From Podospora comata (taxonomy: Eukaryota > Ascomycota > Sordariomycetes > Sordariales > Podosporaceae), in NCBI GenBank assembly GCA_017354895.1, contig CP071494.1:3038001-3102000 (forward strand): a DNA stretch of 64,000 nt. Direction: 5' to 3'. The notes below the pieces were generated by a model, which searched no databases, was not told where the DNA came from, and was given only the letters and a program-made list of their open reading frames with translations. The position numbers and the translations under genes are program-made. Of this stretch, positions 10,935-21,686 are shown piece by piece. The stretch's first letter is position 1, and each line of letters opens with the position of its first letter.

Positions 10935-12926
10935 TCACCGTCTCTCACTATACCCATCCATCTCCATAGGCGACTGTGGCCCTGCCGGTCGAAAGCTGTA
11001 TTGCGGTGGACCTGGACTCACGCTCGGTGAAGGGCCCAAGCCGGGCGACAACACTGACAACTCGACATACCCATGATTGGAAGCGACCTCAGCTGGTTTC
11101 CACCCAGCCTCTGCCTCTTGGAGAGGTATGTTCACAGGCGTCCCGGTGTACAGATACTTGTCGCCTGCGGCGAGAGCCTCTTGTGAGCCTGTCTGGGGCA
11201 GTTTTTGCTTTTGCTTCAGAGGTCGATAGAAGAAGTACCAGATGCCTACGGCAATTAGAGCTAATAGGCCTGCGAGTCCCCCTAGTACGCCCCCTACTAT
11301 GGCGCCGATAGAGTGACCTTGTCCTGAAGATTGGCTGTTGGGGTCAGGTGAGTCTGGGTTAGGGATACCGAAGGAGCCTGGGGCGAAGACTTGTTGGAGT
11401 ATTGGACTGGACCACTTGACGTTGCTTAGGGATCTGGGTCTGGATTAGTATACGTCCTTGTTGTCGGACTGAAAGAGGAAAGCTAACCCATTATTGTACC
11501 AGTCCTTGATGACTTGAGGGGACTCATAATCGCCCGCGTCGGCATCGTAATTGAACCGCCACGTCATGCTCGGCATGTCGAATACCATGAGACCTTGCGG
11601 GGCCGGATCTGGCTCTCGCCACCCCGGGGCTGTCCCGCCTACACTGATGACTTGACGTTTTCCCGCTGGGGTGCAGTGATGGTCTGCTCTTCGCTGGGTG
11701 GGCATGTTGGGGGCCTTGGTCCAGACGAAGCCTGGCAGGCTGAGGATCCATGCGTCTTCGTAACGGAAGTCGAGTCCTGGCTCCCTTTTGCTTTCTCCTC
11801 CGAAGAGAAGACTACATGTAGGTCGTTTTGTCAGGAAAGGCTTCTTGTGTTGGTGGTGTAGTGTCACTTACATGTCATAACCACCTTCTTTCGTAGCAAA
11901 GCCTGCCAGGCAAAACTCCCGCCTGGGACCTGGGGGTGTAGGACCTGTGGTGGTCTGATAGTGCATCTGTCTTGTCTCTGGATCGAAAATAGTAATGTTA
12001 TCAAACAAGTGGCTCGAGACCGAGCTGTAATCAATTGCACTGTTTCCATCTACCCGCTTCTCGGGAATGTACCCTCCCATGATCAAGATGACACCCTGCT
12101 TCTTGGTGCCAAGGTTGAACTGTGGGATGTGCTCGGCTACCGCGCCCACCAATGTTTCTTCGTATCCAAGTTTTTCAAAAGTTTTGGTCTTCATGTTAAA
12201 CGCCAGGGCGCCTGTGGCGATTTCTGTCCTGCCCCACCCGACAGTCAGGTCGGTCCACTCGCCTGCCAGGCCGCCGAACATAAAAGCTATTTCATCCGTC
12301 GCGGCAGAAGCTGCCAATTCTGTTAGGTACACCGTCCGGAGAAAGTCTGGGTTTGACGGTGTCTCGATTGACCATTTTCCTCCCCCGGAGCCATCTGTCA
12401 CGAACTTGTAGAGCTCGGGAAACTTTGGCATGACACGGTCTTTTCTGTAGGAGACCATACCACCCCAGACATAAAATGATCCATCCTGTTGGTTGGTCCA
12501 GAATGCAGGCCGCGATCTGGCCGGAGGTTTTCCGGAAATTTTGTTATCAATAATTCTTATTGGAACGGTTTTGGCGTCCCAGGACTTGGACATGTCGATG
12601 GAAAGGGTTGAGTTCATGTAGTTTGATCGGGATCCCTGCTGGTTTTGGTCACCGACCTGCTGGGAGACTTCTCCGCCCTCAATGTAGAGGTAGTCCCCGA
12701 TGAGTGCCACTGTTTAGCGTTAGCGAGCTCCTGTATGGATTCGAAGGGCGTTGTGAAGAATGAAGGAACACACACCTCTTGCAAATCCTCGGCGCACAAA
12801 CTTGTCTGGTGGAGGTGAGTCGGATATTTCTTGGCCCTCTACCAAGCCGTGAAGTTGAAAAACTCCAAGTCCGAGGAGGGCGGCTCGAGCTAATCCTGAC
12901 CTGCAGGAGCTGGAGATAGCAGTCAT
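10935..12926 (-). CDS. Kelch-repeat single-pass membrane protein
   Basis: Four exons, 12926-12776, 12709-11872, 11811-11488 and 11433-10935, giving about 603 residues. The N-terminus is a hydrophobic signal peptide ending near LVEGQE. The ectodomain carries kelch-type beta-propeller blades with recurring GG turns (FYVWGGM, FMFGGLAGEW, ILIMGGYIPEKR, LLFGGES). A strongly hydrophobic segment follows (IGAIVGGVLGGLAGLLALIA), then a cytoplasmic tail rich in Pro, Ser and Gln. This architecture is widespread in filamentous ascomycetes and mostly uncharacterised; cell-surface or cell-end functions are guesses. Introns are 54-66 bp and in phase. The start is the first ATG; the frame upstream continues only from TTG. 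Confidence 0.84.
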
Positions 12927-13597
12927 GGTGTGAAGTAATGTGTAGGGCAAAGATTATGTTACTAGGCAGTTTTGTGTGATGAAGAAGCTTGTCAGAAGGG
13001 TTAAAAGTATTGAATGCTAAATGATTCTTGATCACCATTTACAGGCAGAACATGTGCTTAATCGACAGTTTGGAAGTACAAACACAAAAATAGTTGTTCA
13101 TGCATTCTGAAGGCGCAGACGGGGGCTGTGTGTGTAACATTTTGCTTGTCTTGTTGGGTTAATCCGATCTGACCAATGGACCACTACAGCCCATTTCTGC
13201 CGAGTCTGACTGAAACGTCAAGACCAACAAGGTCATAATGTGGCCTTCGCCCAGTGATTCGTAAATGAGCGTGTCAGAATGGTAGGAGCTGTTATAGCTG
13301 TATTGGGGCCAACCCTGACCACCCTTGGCACCGGACAACCGCAGCAGAAGGACAATGTGCAACATGTTGGCAGGTTCGTACAGAGCTTTGCAAGTCTTCG
13401 ATTAATTACACTACAACTAAGCTACCAATTTAGCATTCAATTTACTAAGCTTTCTTCTATCGAAGCCACCTGTAAGCCTAAGGCTGGCCAAAGATGCAGG
13501 CCTATGATGCGTCTCTCTGGCAACCAGAGTCTGGTTGTAGCTACAAAAGGGGTTCAGGGGCTCAGCGGAGCCTTATGGTGCAAAACAGAGTCCAAAA
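12927..13597. other. Intergenic region
   Basis: Promoter side of the kelch gene, then unassigned sequence up to the 5S gene. Nothing else recognised. Confidence 0.4.
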
Positions 13598-13716
13598 ACA
13601 TACAACACCAGGGATTCCCCAGTGGTCACCCACCTGAGTACTAGTCTGGCCGTCAGTTGTTTGACTAGGGGAGAGCGGACGGGATCTCGTATTTTCAACT
13701 GCGTATGGTCGTATGT
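13598..13716 (-). rRNA. 5S ribosomal RNA gene
   Basis: On the minus strand the sequence begins ACATACGACCATACGC and ends with GGTGTTGTATGT, which pair as helix I of 5S rRNA. Inside, CAGTTG pairs with CAACTG (helix II), and GATCCCGTCCGCTCTCC forms the conserved helix III/loop C part of the internal promoter. Length is 119 nt. A run of T directly downstream is the RNA polymerase III terminator. An AT-rich TATA-like element lies about 27 nt upstream, as required by dispersed Neurospora 5S genes. Some bases differ from usual Sordariales 5S in the C-to-T direction, so a lightly mutated copy is possible, but the helices are kept. Confidence 0.85.
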
Positions 13717-13740
13717 GAAAGAAGGTGATGGAGACTACTG

Positions 13741-13748
13741 TTATATTG
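13741..13748 (-). promoter_or_regulatory. TATA-like element of the 5S gene
   Basis: AT-rich element AGCAATATAA in the minus sense, about 25-32 nt upstream of the 5S start, the position of the TATA element in dispersed filamentous-fungal 5S genes. Confidence 0.4.
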
Positions 13749-14325
13749 CTCGCAAGTATTAAGACTGGAAAGCAATGCATCGATTCCGGACCTAACAAAA
13801 GTCTCCCAGGGATGCCTATCTGCATGGCTGTTTTTTCATTCCGGGAATGAGCTTCGAGAACAAGAGCAGGAAGACACATCGGCCCCTCACACGTGGTCCA
13901 CCTCCAATACACAAATTAACCCACGCTTCAGGATAAAGTATTTCCTGCAGCGGGACGTCGCGGAAACCAGCCGGGCGCTGCGAATGCTTGTGCGACGTGG
14001 GTTTTCTTCTTCCTACTCGATGTTGGTCAGACATAGACCTTTCCGTTTGGTCATCAATTGAACTGCCGACGTCGCCGCCTAAATACAATTAATCTACAAA
14101 CAAAGTAACAACGCTGATCAAGATTACAGTGCCTTATCAGCAATAGGCCTTGGCCATGTGGGAAAGACATTGGCGGCATGAGGGGGCAAAACATGTCCTC
14201 GTCAATAAAGCCCATATGCACCCGCATTCTCCTACACGTCTGAAAGGGCGAAGTGGTTCGAACTTTCAACTTCCCACCCTCTTTCACGACTCGGTTTTGT
14301 TTACATCACTTCTTCATCGACAAAG
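13749..14325. other. Intergenic region upstream of the DUF1996 gene
   Basis: No gene seen. The last 60 bp are pyrimidine-rich and lead to CAAAGATG at the DUF1996 start. Confidence 0.4.
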
Positions 14326-15515
14326 ATGCTTCTTAGAGCAACCGCCCTGACCCTAGGCGCGACCCTAACGGGTCACCTCGCCTCCGCCCAGCCCCCCGGT
14401 ATCGTCATCCCCCCCATGATGCGCTTCGCCTGCTCCCAGCTCGTCGTCGACCGAATCGACCCCCTTGTCAACCCCGGCTCTGTCCCCTCCCCCCATCTCC
14501 ACCAAATTGTTGGTGGCAACTCCTTCCGCCCAGATATGACCCACCCTAACCACGATCTGGTCTCGAATTCAACCTGCACAAGCTGCACCTTCACCGAGGA
14601 TCTCTCCAACTACTGGACTGCAGTGCTGTTCTTCCGTGCCCGAAACGGCACCTACAAACGCGTGCCACAACACCAAGAAGAAGGGCTCCGTGGCAATGGC
14701 GGTATTACAGTCTACTATATCCCGTCAACTACCATCACCACTCCGGGCACGGTCAAGGCTTTCAAGCCCGGCTTCAGAATGCTAGTGGGCGATGCCGCCA
14801 AGAAGGAGGGTCCAGACGCAGGGCCGGCGCCGGTCAAGGTGTGCCATAGGTGTATGCCCGAGTCGGGGGACAACAGAAACCTCAACTGCGCGTCGCCAGA
14901 TACGGAGAAGCTTCCCAGCAAGCCCTGTGTGGGAGGGATCCGATCGGTGATTACTTTCCCCACATGCTGGGATGGTGTTAATCTCGATAGCCCGGATCAT
15001 ATGAGCCATGTTGCTTATGCAAAGGGTGCTGGGGCGTACGATGTTGGTCCGACTGGCAATTGTCCTGACACACATCCGGTAGTGATTCCTCAGGTTATGT
15101 ATGAGGTTAGGTGGAGGGTATGTGTTCGATCCGGAATGCGGCATTTTCTAAGTTACTGACTTGTTGCTTGCAGACCGACCTCTTCAGCGATCCTGACCTC
15201 TGGCCGGAGGACGGATCCCAGCCGTTTGTCTGGTCCACCGGAGACGAAAAGGGTTTCTCCCAGCATGGTGACTACGTGTTTGGATGGAAAGATGACGCTT
15301 TACAGCGTGCTATGGATGCCCGATGTACCATGGATGTGTGTGACGTTTTGGAGACGCAGACTCCAGAGGAGGCGGTCAAGTGCACCGTGCCGCCGCGTGT
15401 TGATGAGGATTATGAGGGGTGTAAGTTTTCACCTGATCCAAGAGTTAGATTTGGTGACAAGTTGTGCTGACACAGAAATGTAGGGTTGACGAGTTTACCT
15501 GGGGAGGTGTTGTAG
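14326..15515 (+). CDS. Secreted DUF1996 protein
   Basis: Three exons, 14326-15117, 15174-15420 and 15484-15515, giving 356 residues. An N-terminal signal peptide (hydrophobic, ending ASAQ) precedes a DUF1996 domain (PF09362), recognisable by RFACSQLVVDRIDPLVNPG, the histidine-containing HLHQIVGGNSF, CWDG and the DHMSHVAY segment. The family is extracellular or wall-associated in fungi and has no established catalytic function. The third coding exon is only 32 nt; it supplies the usual C-terminal ending, WLTSLPGEVL. No WSC domain or GPI signal is seen. Introns of 56 and 63 bp are in phase. Confidence 0.88.
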
Positions 15516-17718
15516 CAATGATGTCTGGGTCATCCGGAGAGCCACCTAGCAAGGTAACTGCAAGGTAGTTAGTAGCAAGTAGAAGTTGGTTCGAAATCAT
15601 AATCGTCTCCTTAGTTGGATAGATACTCAGATACCTATCTAAGCAGGTCCATATGTGATGACCTCCAAGGTTTTCCAATGTAGCCAATCGGAATGACGGC
15701 ACGTGTTTGGTGGAAGAGCAACCGCTATGCCCGAGTAAAGTACCCTCCTTTTGAAGGCCGGTGAGATCAGAACACATGGAGAACCTAAAGATGCTGACCG
15801 AGGTTCACAGTCTAGGTACTTGCTTGTGAAAGACAAACTGAACTATCTGAGTGAAGATCGACAACGAGAAGAGGGCCTAGACCGCTGGCTGCATTATAGG
15901 ACAACAGTGGTGGCCTCCCAAACTTCTCCAATTATCATAGTAGAGTCGCCATAGGAGCAGCTGTTAGAGCGTTATGCCCTTGAGCGTTAAATGACCCTCT
16001 ACAGCCCAGCCTACTTTAAGCACTGCGCTACCATTTACAATCCTGTGCTGGGATCATGAGTTTCTTCTCTCCCTACCCTAGAGCCTAGAGTATATGCAAC
16101 CACAAGTTACCTATATAGTACTTCAAAGCAATAAAGAGGTCTCGATGTGATTCTTTACATGGAGAACCATCGTACACCTTGTAGAGTATCTGCGACTGAA
16201 CACTGCTGTCTACTTCTGCATTTCAGTGCCAGTATTGCAAAGGCCTAACGCACAAATCTGTCAAAACAAGGAACAGGGTCGTATCGCACACCCTCTCGTG
16301 GTCTAAAAAGGTAGTCTGAACCCGGCAAGTTAAGAAATAGGCATTATTATCGCTGGAACCTAAACAACCCTCGGGAATACCACCGTCAGCATGTGATGAG
16401 ACATCAGATCATGTACACCGCAACAAAACAAATAAGAGACTTACTTCATAAGAATTCTCCTGCTATTTGGAATGCTTTGTCTTCAAAGCTAGATATTTCT
16501 TTTTGGTTAGTTGAAAGGATAGGTGATGTTGCAATTTGACGAAGTGATTTTGTCATCAAGATATCAATGTCTGACCGGGTCCATGATGAGAACATAACAG
16601 AGGGAGAGTCGCCACAATAGCCCCCCAATAAACCTGCCTAGTAGATGGATAGACTCCAGCTCTTGCTGTAATACCAAAAGCACTGCATTTGTTTGCGGGG
16701 GTTGTTACATCGTCATCTCTCTCCTCGTTTGCCAAGCTCCAGTCATGCATTGCATGTGTTATAGCAGACTGTCATTAACCCGCCACGATGCTCTCTCATG
16801 GCCGGAGGGTTGGCTGATGAAGCACCCGGAGGCTTGGTCTACGTGTTAAAGTTTCTCGAGTCACAATCACATAAAAAAGTGAGAACACATGAGTAGCACC
16901 CTACCAAGGTTGCCACTACTCTCGGCATTCACATGAAGACATCGCCAGATCAAATGAAAGCTTCGCCGTTGCATGCCTCGGCGGACATGTCTTCCTTTGA
17001 CAAACGAGCTGTCGCGTATGGACCTCTCAATGTATTATCCCGGTGTCTGTCCGAGCCCCTGATTCGCTCAGCGTCAACTGCCCCGACCCGGATGTAACCC
17101 CTTCAACAGACATTCATGCGCGGCACCACTTACAAACAGTTGGAAGCAGACCTGACCCCGGTTTGATCTAGTTTCCCCGCAAAACGCTAGGGAAGCTTTG
17201 CGGGGAGGATCGTCACCTCGAAAGAAATCCGGGGTAAAGCGCGCTGATCTGTGGACTGGTCCGTTAGATGCAACCATGCCTGATGGGTGTTTGGGGAGGG
17301 GGTAGATCGAGCAACACCCAAAGCTAACAGGCGGATCTGAGTGAATGCAATGGACACAGCCGGCTTGCAGTAGTAATTCCTTGCCATCCGTCCCAGCAGG
17401 GTGAGATGCGTCCAGCTAGTGTTCCTTGATTGGGGGCAGGGGGTTCATCGCTAGAATATGCGAGGTCTCATAGTCATCCCCGTGTACCGCCGAGCTCACT
17501 TTGAGAGAGAGATGAGGTACATGTAGGGTGTAAAACGGGAAGAATAGTCTAAAAGCAACATGGAAATGAAAACCAGAGAAGTATAAATAACAGCCTCTCC
17601 CCCTTGCTTTGGACAGACTTCTCTCTCATCATCAGCATCAGCCACTCAAGCATCCAACTCCACCTTCTCAAGAAATAAAACCACACAGCCACTTCCAAAC
17701 CAGCAACCAACCGCCAAA
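15516..17718. other. Long intergenic region
   Basis: About 2.2 kb without a convincing gene on either strand; only short open frames with no family resemblance and no splice pattern. The last 140 bp contain the TATA box and leader of the CFEM gene. Confidence 0.45.
17582..17589 (+). promoter_or_regulatory. TATA box of the CFEM gene
   Basis: TATAAATA lies 137 nt upstream of the ATG and is followed by a C/A/T-rich, G-poor leader, typical of strongly expressed fungal genes. Confidence 0.5.
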
Positions 17719-18078
17719 ATGCAATTCTCCACACTCCTCGTCTCTGCCCTCGCCGCTGTTGCCACCGCTAGCCCATCCCTCCGCCGCCGCCAGGCTGACT
17801 GCCCCGAGGTCGACGCCGTCCCCGCTTGTGGTGTATGTTCTCACCCCAATTTTCCTTTTCTCTCACCTCATAGCTAACAGCCCCTCCAGCTCCCATGCAT
17901 CTACACCGCCGCCGCTGACCTCGGCTGCCCCGACAACACCGACTACGCCTGCATGTGTGGCCAGTGGGACGCCCTCCGCTCCAACGCCGCCGGCTGCGTC
18001 ATCTCCAGCTGTGGTCTCCTCAACGCCATGACTGTCCTCAACGCCGTCCAGGCTGTCTGCGATGCCTGTGTTGCTTAG
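17719..18078 (+). CDS. Small secreted CFEM-domain protein
   Basis: Two exons, 17719-17832 and 17890-18078 (57-bp intron), 100 residues. A signal peptide (QFSTLLVSALAAVATAS) is followed by a possible Arg-Arg-Arg processing site and a CFEM domain: PAC, LPC, LGC, ACMC, AGC, SSC and AVC provide the eight canonical cysteines. Two further cysteines, in the ADC before the domain and the DAC near the C-terminus, make ten and could form an extra disulfide. CFEM proteins sit in the wall or plasma membrane or are secreted; known roles include haem or iron capture and host or surface interaction. No GPI attachment tail is present, so this one is probably free. Confidence 0.85.
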
Positions 18079-18371
18079 GTAATGGCAGTGATACCTGGTG
18101 GCTGATGACGAGAAAGTCCAACGGGTGGGAACTGGGTGACGATCAATACTTTCAACAAGATGATGGGGTCACGGAGGATTTGGGATCAAGAAAGTTGTAC
18201 ATAGGGAATTCCAAGTTCTGCCAGTTCTGAGAGGTTGTTTGCCTTGATTGATGCTGTGATGTGTGATTGATGATGGTGATTAGTGGACCGTGCACTCAGG
18301 GGGTCCAGATAGGGGTTTTCTCTTTGTTATTGTCTATCTATCGACAACTCCTTTACCTCTGCCCAGACGCT

Positions 18372-19582
18372 CTAATTCTTAGCACGGCATGTAAACGCCA
18401 CCATAAGATCCTCCCTCAAAACAATCGTCGACCTCAAACTCCACCATCTCTTTGCAGTCTTGTCCACCATTCGCATGTCATACTTGCTGATCATCTGCGA
18501 CATGATAACCTTCGCTGCAGCGGCAGCATAGAATCTTCCTGGGCTGTTCATATCTATCAGCCATGTATTTCTCTTCCACCAACAACAGGAGAAGGTCTTA
18601 CCAACCCTGCTTCCCGGTCCCAAACATAAGCCACTGGTGGTCTGTATCCACCAGCTTCGACGGAGTATCCGGTTTTGCCAGCCCTTCTTGGTCTATCTTC
18701 GAACGGGACTCCAATACCTCTGGAGGAGCAAATCTGAAACGGCTGAATTGCTCTGGGTTGGGGTAGTACTCTGGGATCTTGTTGATAGCGATCAGGGGTG
18801 TGCAAGCCCAGTCGCCGCGGATGAGACGGGTGCCGTCTGAGAAGGTGTGAGATTCGACGGCGTAGCGGCGGGTGCTTACTGTTTGGCGCGTAATGTTAGT
18901 TAGTCTTGTCGCAAAAAGAACAAAGAGAAATGGTGGCATACAGGCTTCAGTGGGGGTCAGACGGGCTGATTCCTTTATAAAGCTGTCTAGCAGTGGGAGT
19001 CCTTGGGCAGTGTGCTCAAAGTCGAGGTAGTGGTTGTCAATGTCCTGGCGGAGAGGTTCTAGATATTCCGGATGGAGGCAGAGATCTTGGAGGGCGATTG
19101 TGATGGCCTGGTCATGGACATCAGTTAAGATACTGCGGCGTGTGAGGTGAAAGGAAGAGAACCTACTCCGGCAACTGCATGAATGGAGCCGAACCAGATT
19201 GCCATAGTCTCGTGGACAAGCCGCTGCGGAGTGAGAACTCTCCCCTGAGGGAGGGATTCCATGATCCATTGCATGCAATCAGCCTATGGTGATGGTTAGC
19301 GTAAAGACTTTGCGATGTGAAGAATGGCTTGGGGAGTCGATTAACATGTTGTGGTACAGGTATCCCTTTTTTGGCCAGCTCCTGCAGACGCTGTGCTGCA
19401 ATGGGTTTCTAGATGTCGTAGACAACATGTTGAGCATTGAGCCAAGGACGAAGCGTTCTGCTTGCAAGTCTAGCCATGCAGGTTAGCGGGTATCTATATG
19501 GCTTGAAATAGAAGGTGTTCACCTACGGAGCCATCCATCCAGGCAAAAGACGAATGAGTTCGGCCCCAAGGAACACCTGCTG
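18372..19582 (-). pseudogene. Cytochrome P450, 5'-truncated with a nonsense codon
   Basis: C-terminal half of a fungal microsomal P450 on the minus strand. Splicing by GT-AG rules gives exons of about 19582-19527, 19469-19346, 19283-19167, 19107-18942, 18878-18602 and 18543-18372. Family landmarks: LLPGWMAP and RTLRPWLN, an I-helix segment (VHETMAIWFGSIHAVAG), the K-helix ExxR in ESAR, and the haem loop FGTGKQGCPGRF, whose Cys codon is split by the last intron. The first half of a P450 (membrane anchor and substrate region) is absent: homology stops near 19582, beside an unrelated ankyrin scrap. A TAG stop is in frame at 19409-19411, in a context with no splice escape. It is a dead fragment. 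Confidence 0.8.
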
Positions 19583-19654
19583 GATTTATTGCTTGGCTGC
19601 TGTTTATGATCGTGCTTAATTAGGCTGGAGAATAAAAACCCGTATATACCGTGG

Positions 19655-19780
19655 GCCGGCGGCGTAGAGTTTCCAGGCCGCCGTATGCCAGAGGAGAACG
19701 AAGATCGTAAAGCAACTCCTCAACAATGGGACGGATGTCAACGCTCAAGGAGGCAAATATGGGACTGCACAAGGTCGCCA
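19655..19780 (+). pseudogene. Ankyrin-repeat relic
   Basis: About 120 bp match the 99-bp ankyrin unit of the array at 25.5-26.5 kb: the stretch encoding IVKQLLNNGTDVNAQGGKYG is recognisable against IVKQLLDNGADVNAQGGRYG there. Differences are mostly G-to-A on this strand (GACAAT to AACAAT, GGGGCGG to GGGACGG, ACGGAG to ACGAAG), the direction RIP gives. It lies directly upstream of the truncated P450 and has no continuing frame. Confidence 0.65.
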
Positions 19781-20016
19781 TCCACCCCAGCGCACACCTA
19801 CTGCCTGAGAGGTCCTCGCTCAACAATACATCATCTATCTCATCGATATAGAGAGCAGGCCTGCGCCGTGACCCCTCCCATGGATACTGAGAACTCACTG
19901 CCACCACTTGACTCGATGAGGCAGTCCTGGGACAATACCGTCATCCACCATCCCACCTGCATACCTAGCATCCCATTTTCGGAGTACGAGAGCTTTGGCA
20001 GCTACCTTCTACAGCC

Positions 20017-20362
20017 ATGACGTCTACCACTCTCAAATACTCGTCAACAGCTTCGACCAGACCTCCTAAGCCCAATATCACACCACCCCCGTTTATCACC
20101 ACCCTCCGCCAACCCCTTCTCACCTGCCCCTCCGACATATTCTTTATCCTGGACTGGTGCGCCGCGGGGGCAGCCAACCTCCCCTCTTCCTCTCCTAACT
20201 CCCAATTAAACACCTACACCAAACACCTCTTAGCCGCCTGCGGCTTCGAGCCACTACCATTGGTTGTAGATCTCATGGAATTGGTCCCAGAGATGGTCGT
20301 TGACGCTGAGGTTGACGACGTTTGTAGACTTTGGCTCACAAAGAGCAGCGTTCTCACGCTTT
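20017..20362 (+). pseudogene. Caspase-like (C14-type) protein fragment
   Basis: The open frame contains PSDIFFILDWCAAGAANL followed by HLLAACGFEPLP. This pairs with the fungal caspase-like domain in which a strand ending in LDCC/LDTC (catalytic Cys) precedes an AACGFE segment. Here the Cys motif is preserved as LDWCAAGAA, but the upstream histidine region and everything after about 115 residues are missing, and the frame then runs into an unrelated ending. Such caspase-like genes often neighbour NLR genes in filamentous fungi. Read as a relic; the start ATG is not meaningful. Confidence 0.5.
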
Positions 20363-20364
20363 AG

Positions 20365-21240
20365 AGTAGGGATTATCGACATGTTCGGCAAATTTGTGGG
20401 TGGTTGTGCGTTCCTAGATTGGGGAGTTTGCCCAACAGAAATCCAAACAACCTATGCCCAACACCCGTTCTTGAAGCAAAACTCCCACTAGATGTCGTCC
20501 GGTAACAATGTCGTGGCTCATACTTAAGAGAAAGGCGCTGACATCACTTGGCAGATCAAGTGGCCTCGACTGGTTTGCTGAAAGTGATTGATGAAATAAC
20601 CAGAAAGGATGCAGATGTTTGTTAAGTGCTTTGATGGAGCAGGATTAGACTAAGCCGTCGACTTCTTTCTCCTGACTCGTGGTGATTATTACGCTTCGTA
20701 TTAGTGATATGTCAATGCCGGCACACAAAGGGACAGATTCTCAGGTCTTAAACAGTGTATTGTATTGAATCTATCTGCGTGACTGCCTTGTTTCCTATTC
20801 CTGTGAGCTTTCTGAGCCACCCTTCTGCTCCTCACGCAACCGGACAATGGATCCTTGGGTCAGTGGGTGATCGGAAGGCTGCGGTTCGAACCCTGGGGAG
20901 GGCCCCCTCCTTAAATCTTGGACTTGGGCAAGCTCTAGGACGTCTTCCCGGCCGGCCGTAGATTGACTAAGACGTTTCCCACCTTTGTTTTTTGTTGGGA
21001 TCGTAACCTGCAGGGTGTGGCGGTGTTTCACTCTGCGATCCCGCTGTCCTGTGATATTGATACACCCATCCGCCGTCTTGTGGCCCCATAGCTTTTTTCA
21101 GCTTGGTTCATCAAGACTGGCTGTCATGTGCGCCTGCACCACTCATAACTATTAGTGCATTTACCTGCCTGCAGATATACATGGATTTGCACCGCCTGTG
21201 TGGGGGATGGTTACCTTCTCGTATGGTTGCCTATGATCCC
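20365..21240. other. Unassigned sequence with polymerase III-like boxes
   Basis: No gene recognised. At 20855-20893 a box-A-like TTGGGTCAGTGG is followed by a perfect box B, GGTTCGAACCC, but only 16 nt apart, so no tRNA folds. A decayed tRNA or short interspersed element is possible. Confidence 0.3.
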
Positions 21241-21660
21241 CCATGCCTCGAGCTAGTATACGTTTCCCTGAACTGCTAAGCTTATAAGACGGCCATTTAG
21301 CTGCTGCTGCTTTTACGGATCCGCCTGATGCCCCTTATAATGTCCGTAACGTTCTATACTCTAACTCCGTGAAATGGATATCCTCTGGTTATAATCGACT
21401 AATACTTGCCTCTATAGCTAATAAAGTATACCTTTTAACGGTTTATCATCGTACGCATTTAAACTATTATATATTAGTATATTTATATTATATAATTCCC
21501 TATATTATTTCCCGCTATATAGATTAAATACCGGGAAATTACTATTTCTTTATTAAACTTACCCTAATTACCTCCCCCTATTCTCCTTATCAGTCCGTTA
21601 AATTTCCCAGCGGTCCTTATCTACAACCTTCCGGAACGGGTAATTTATATAGGACGCGGG
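21241..21660. other. AT-rich, TpA-rich block
   Basis: Base composition changes abruptly to long A/T runs rich in TpA (for example around 21460-21530). This is the usual look of a repeat mutated by RIP. No coding frame or family survives. Confidence 0.5.
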
Positions 21661-21686
21661 AAAAATCAGCGAGCCTTTTTCCTCTC

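Noticed and set aside
20851-20905. tRNA gene
   Set aside because: Box A and box B are only 16 nt apart and no cloverleaf or anticodon arm can be folded.
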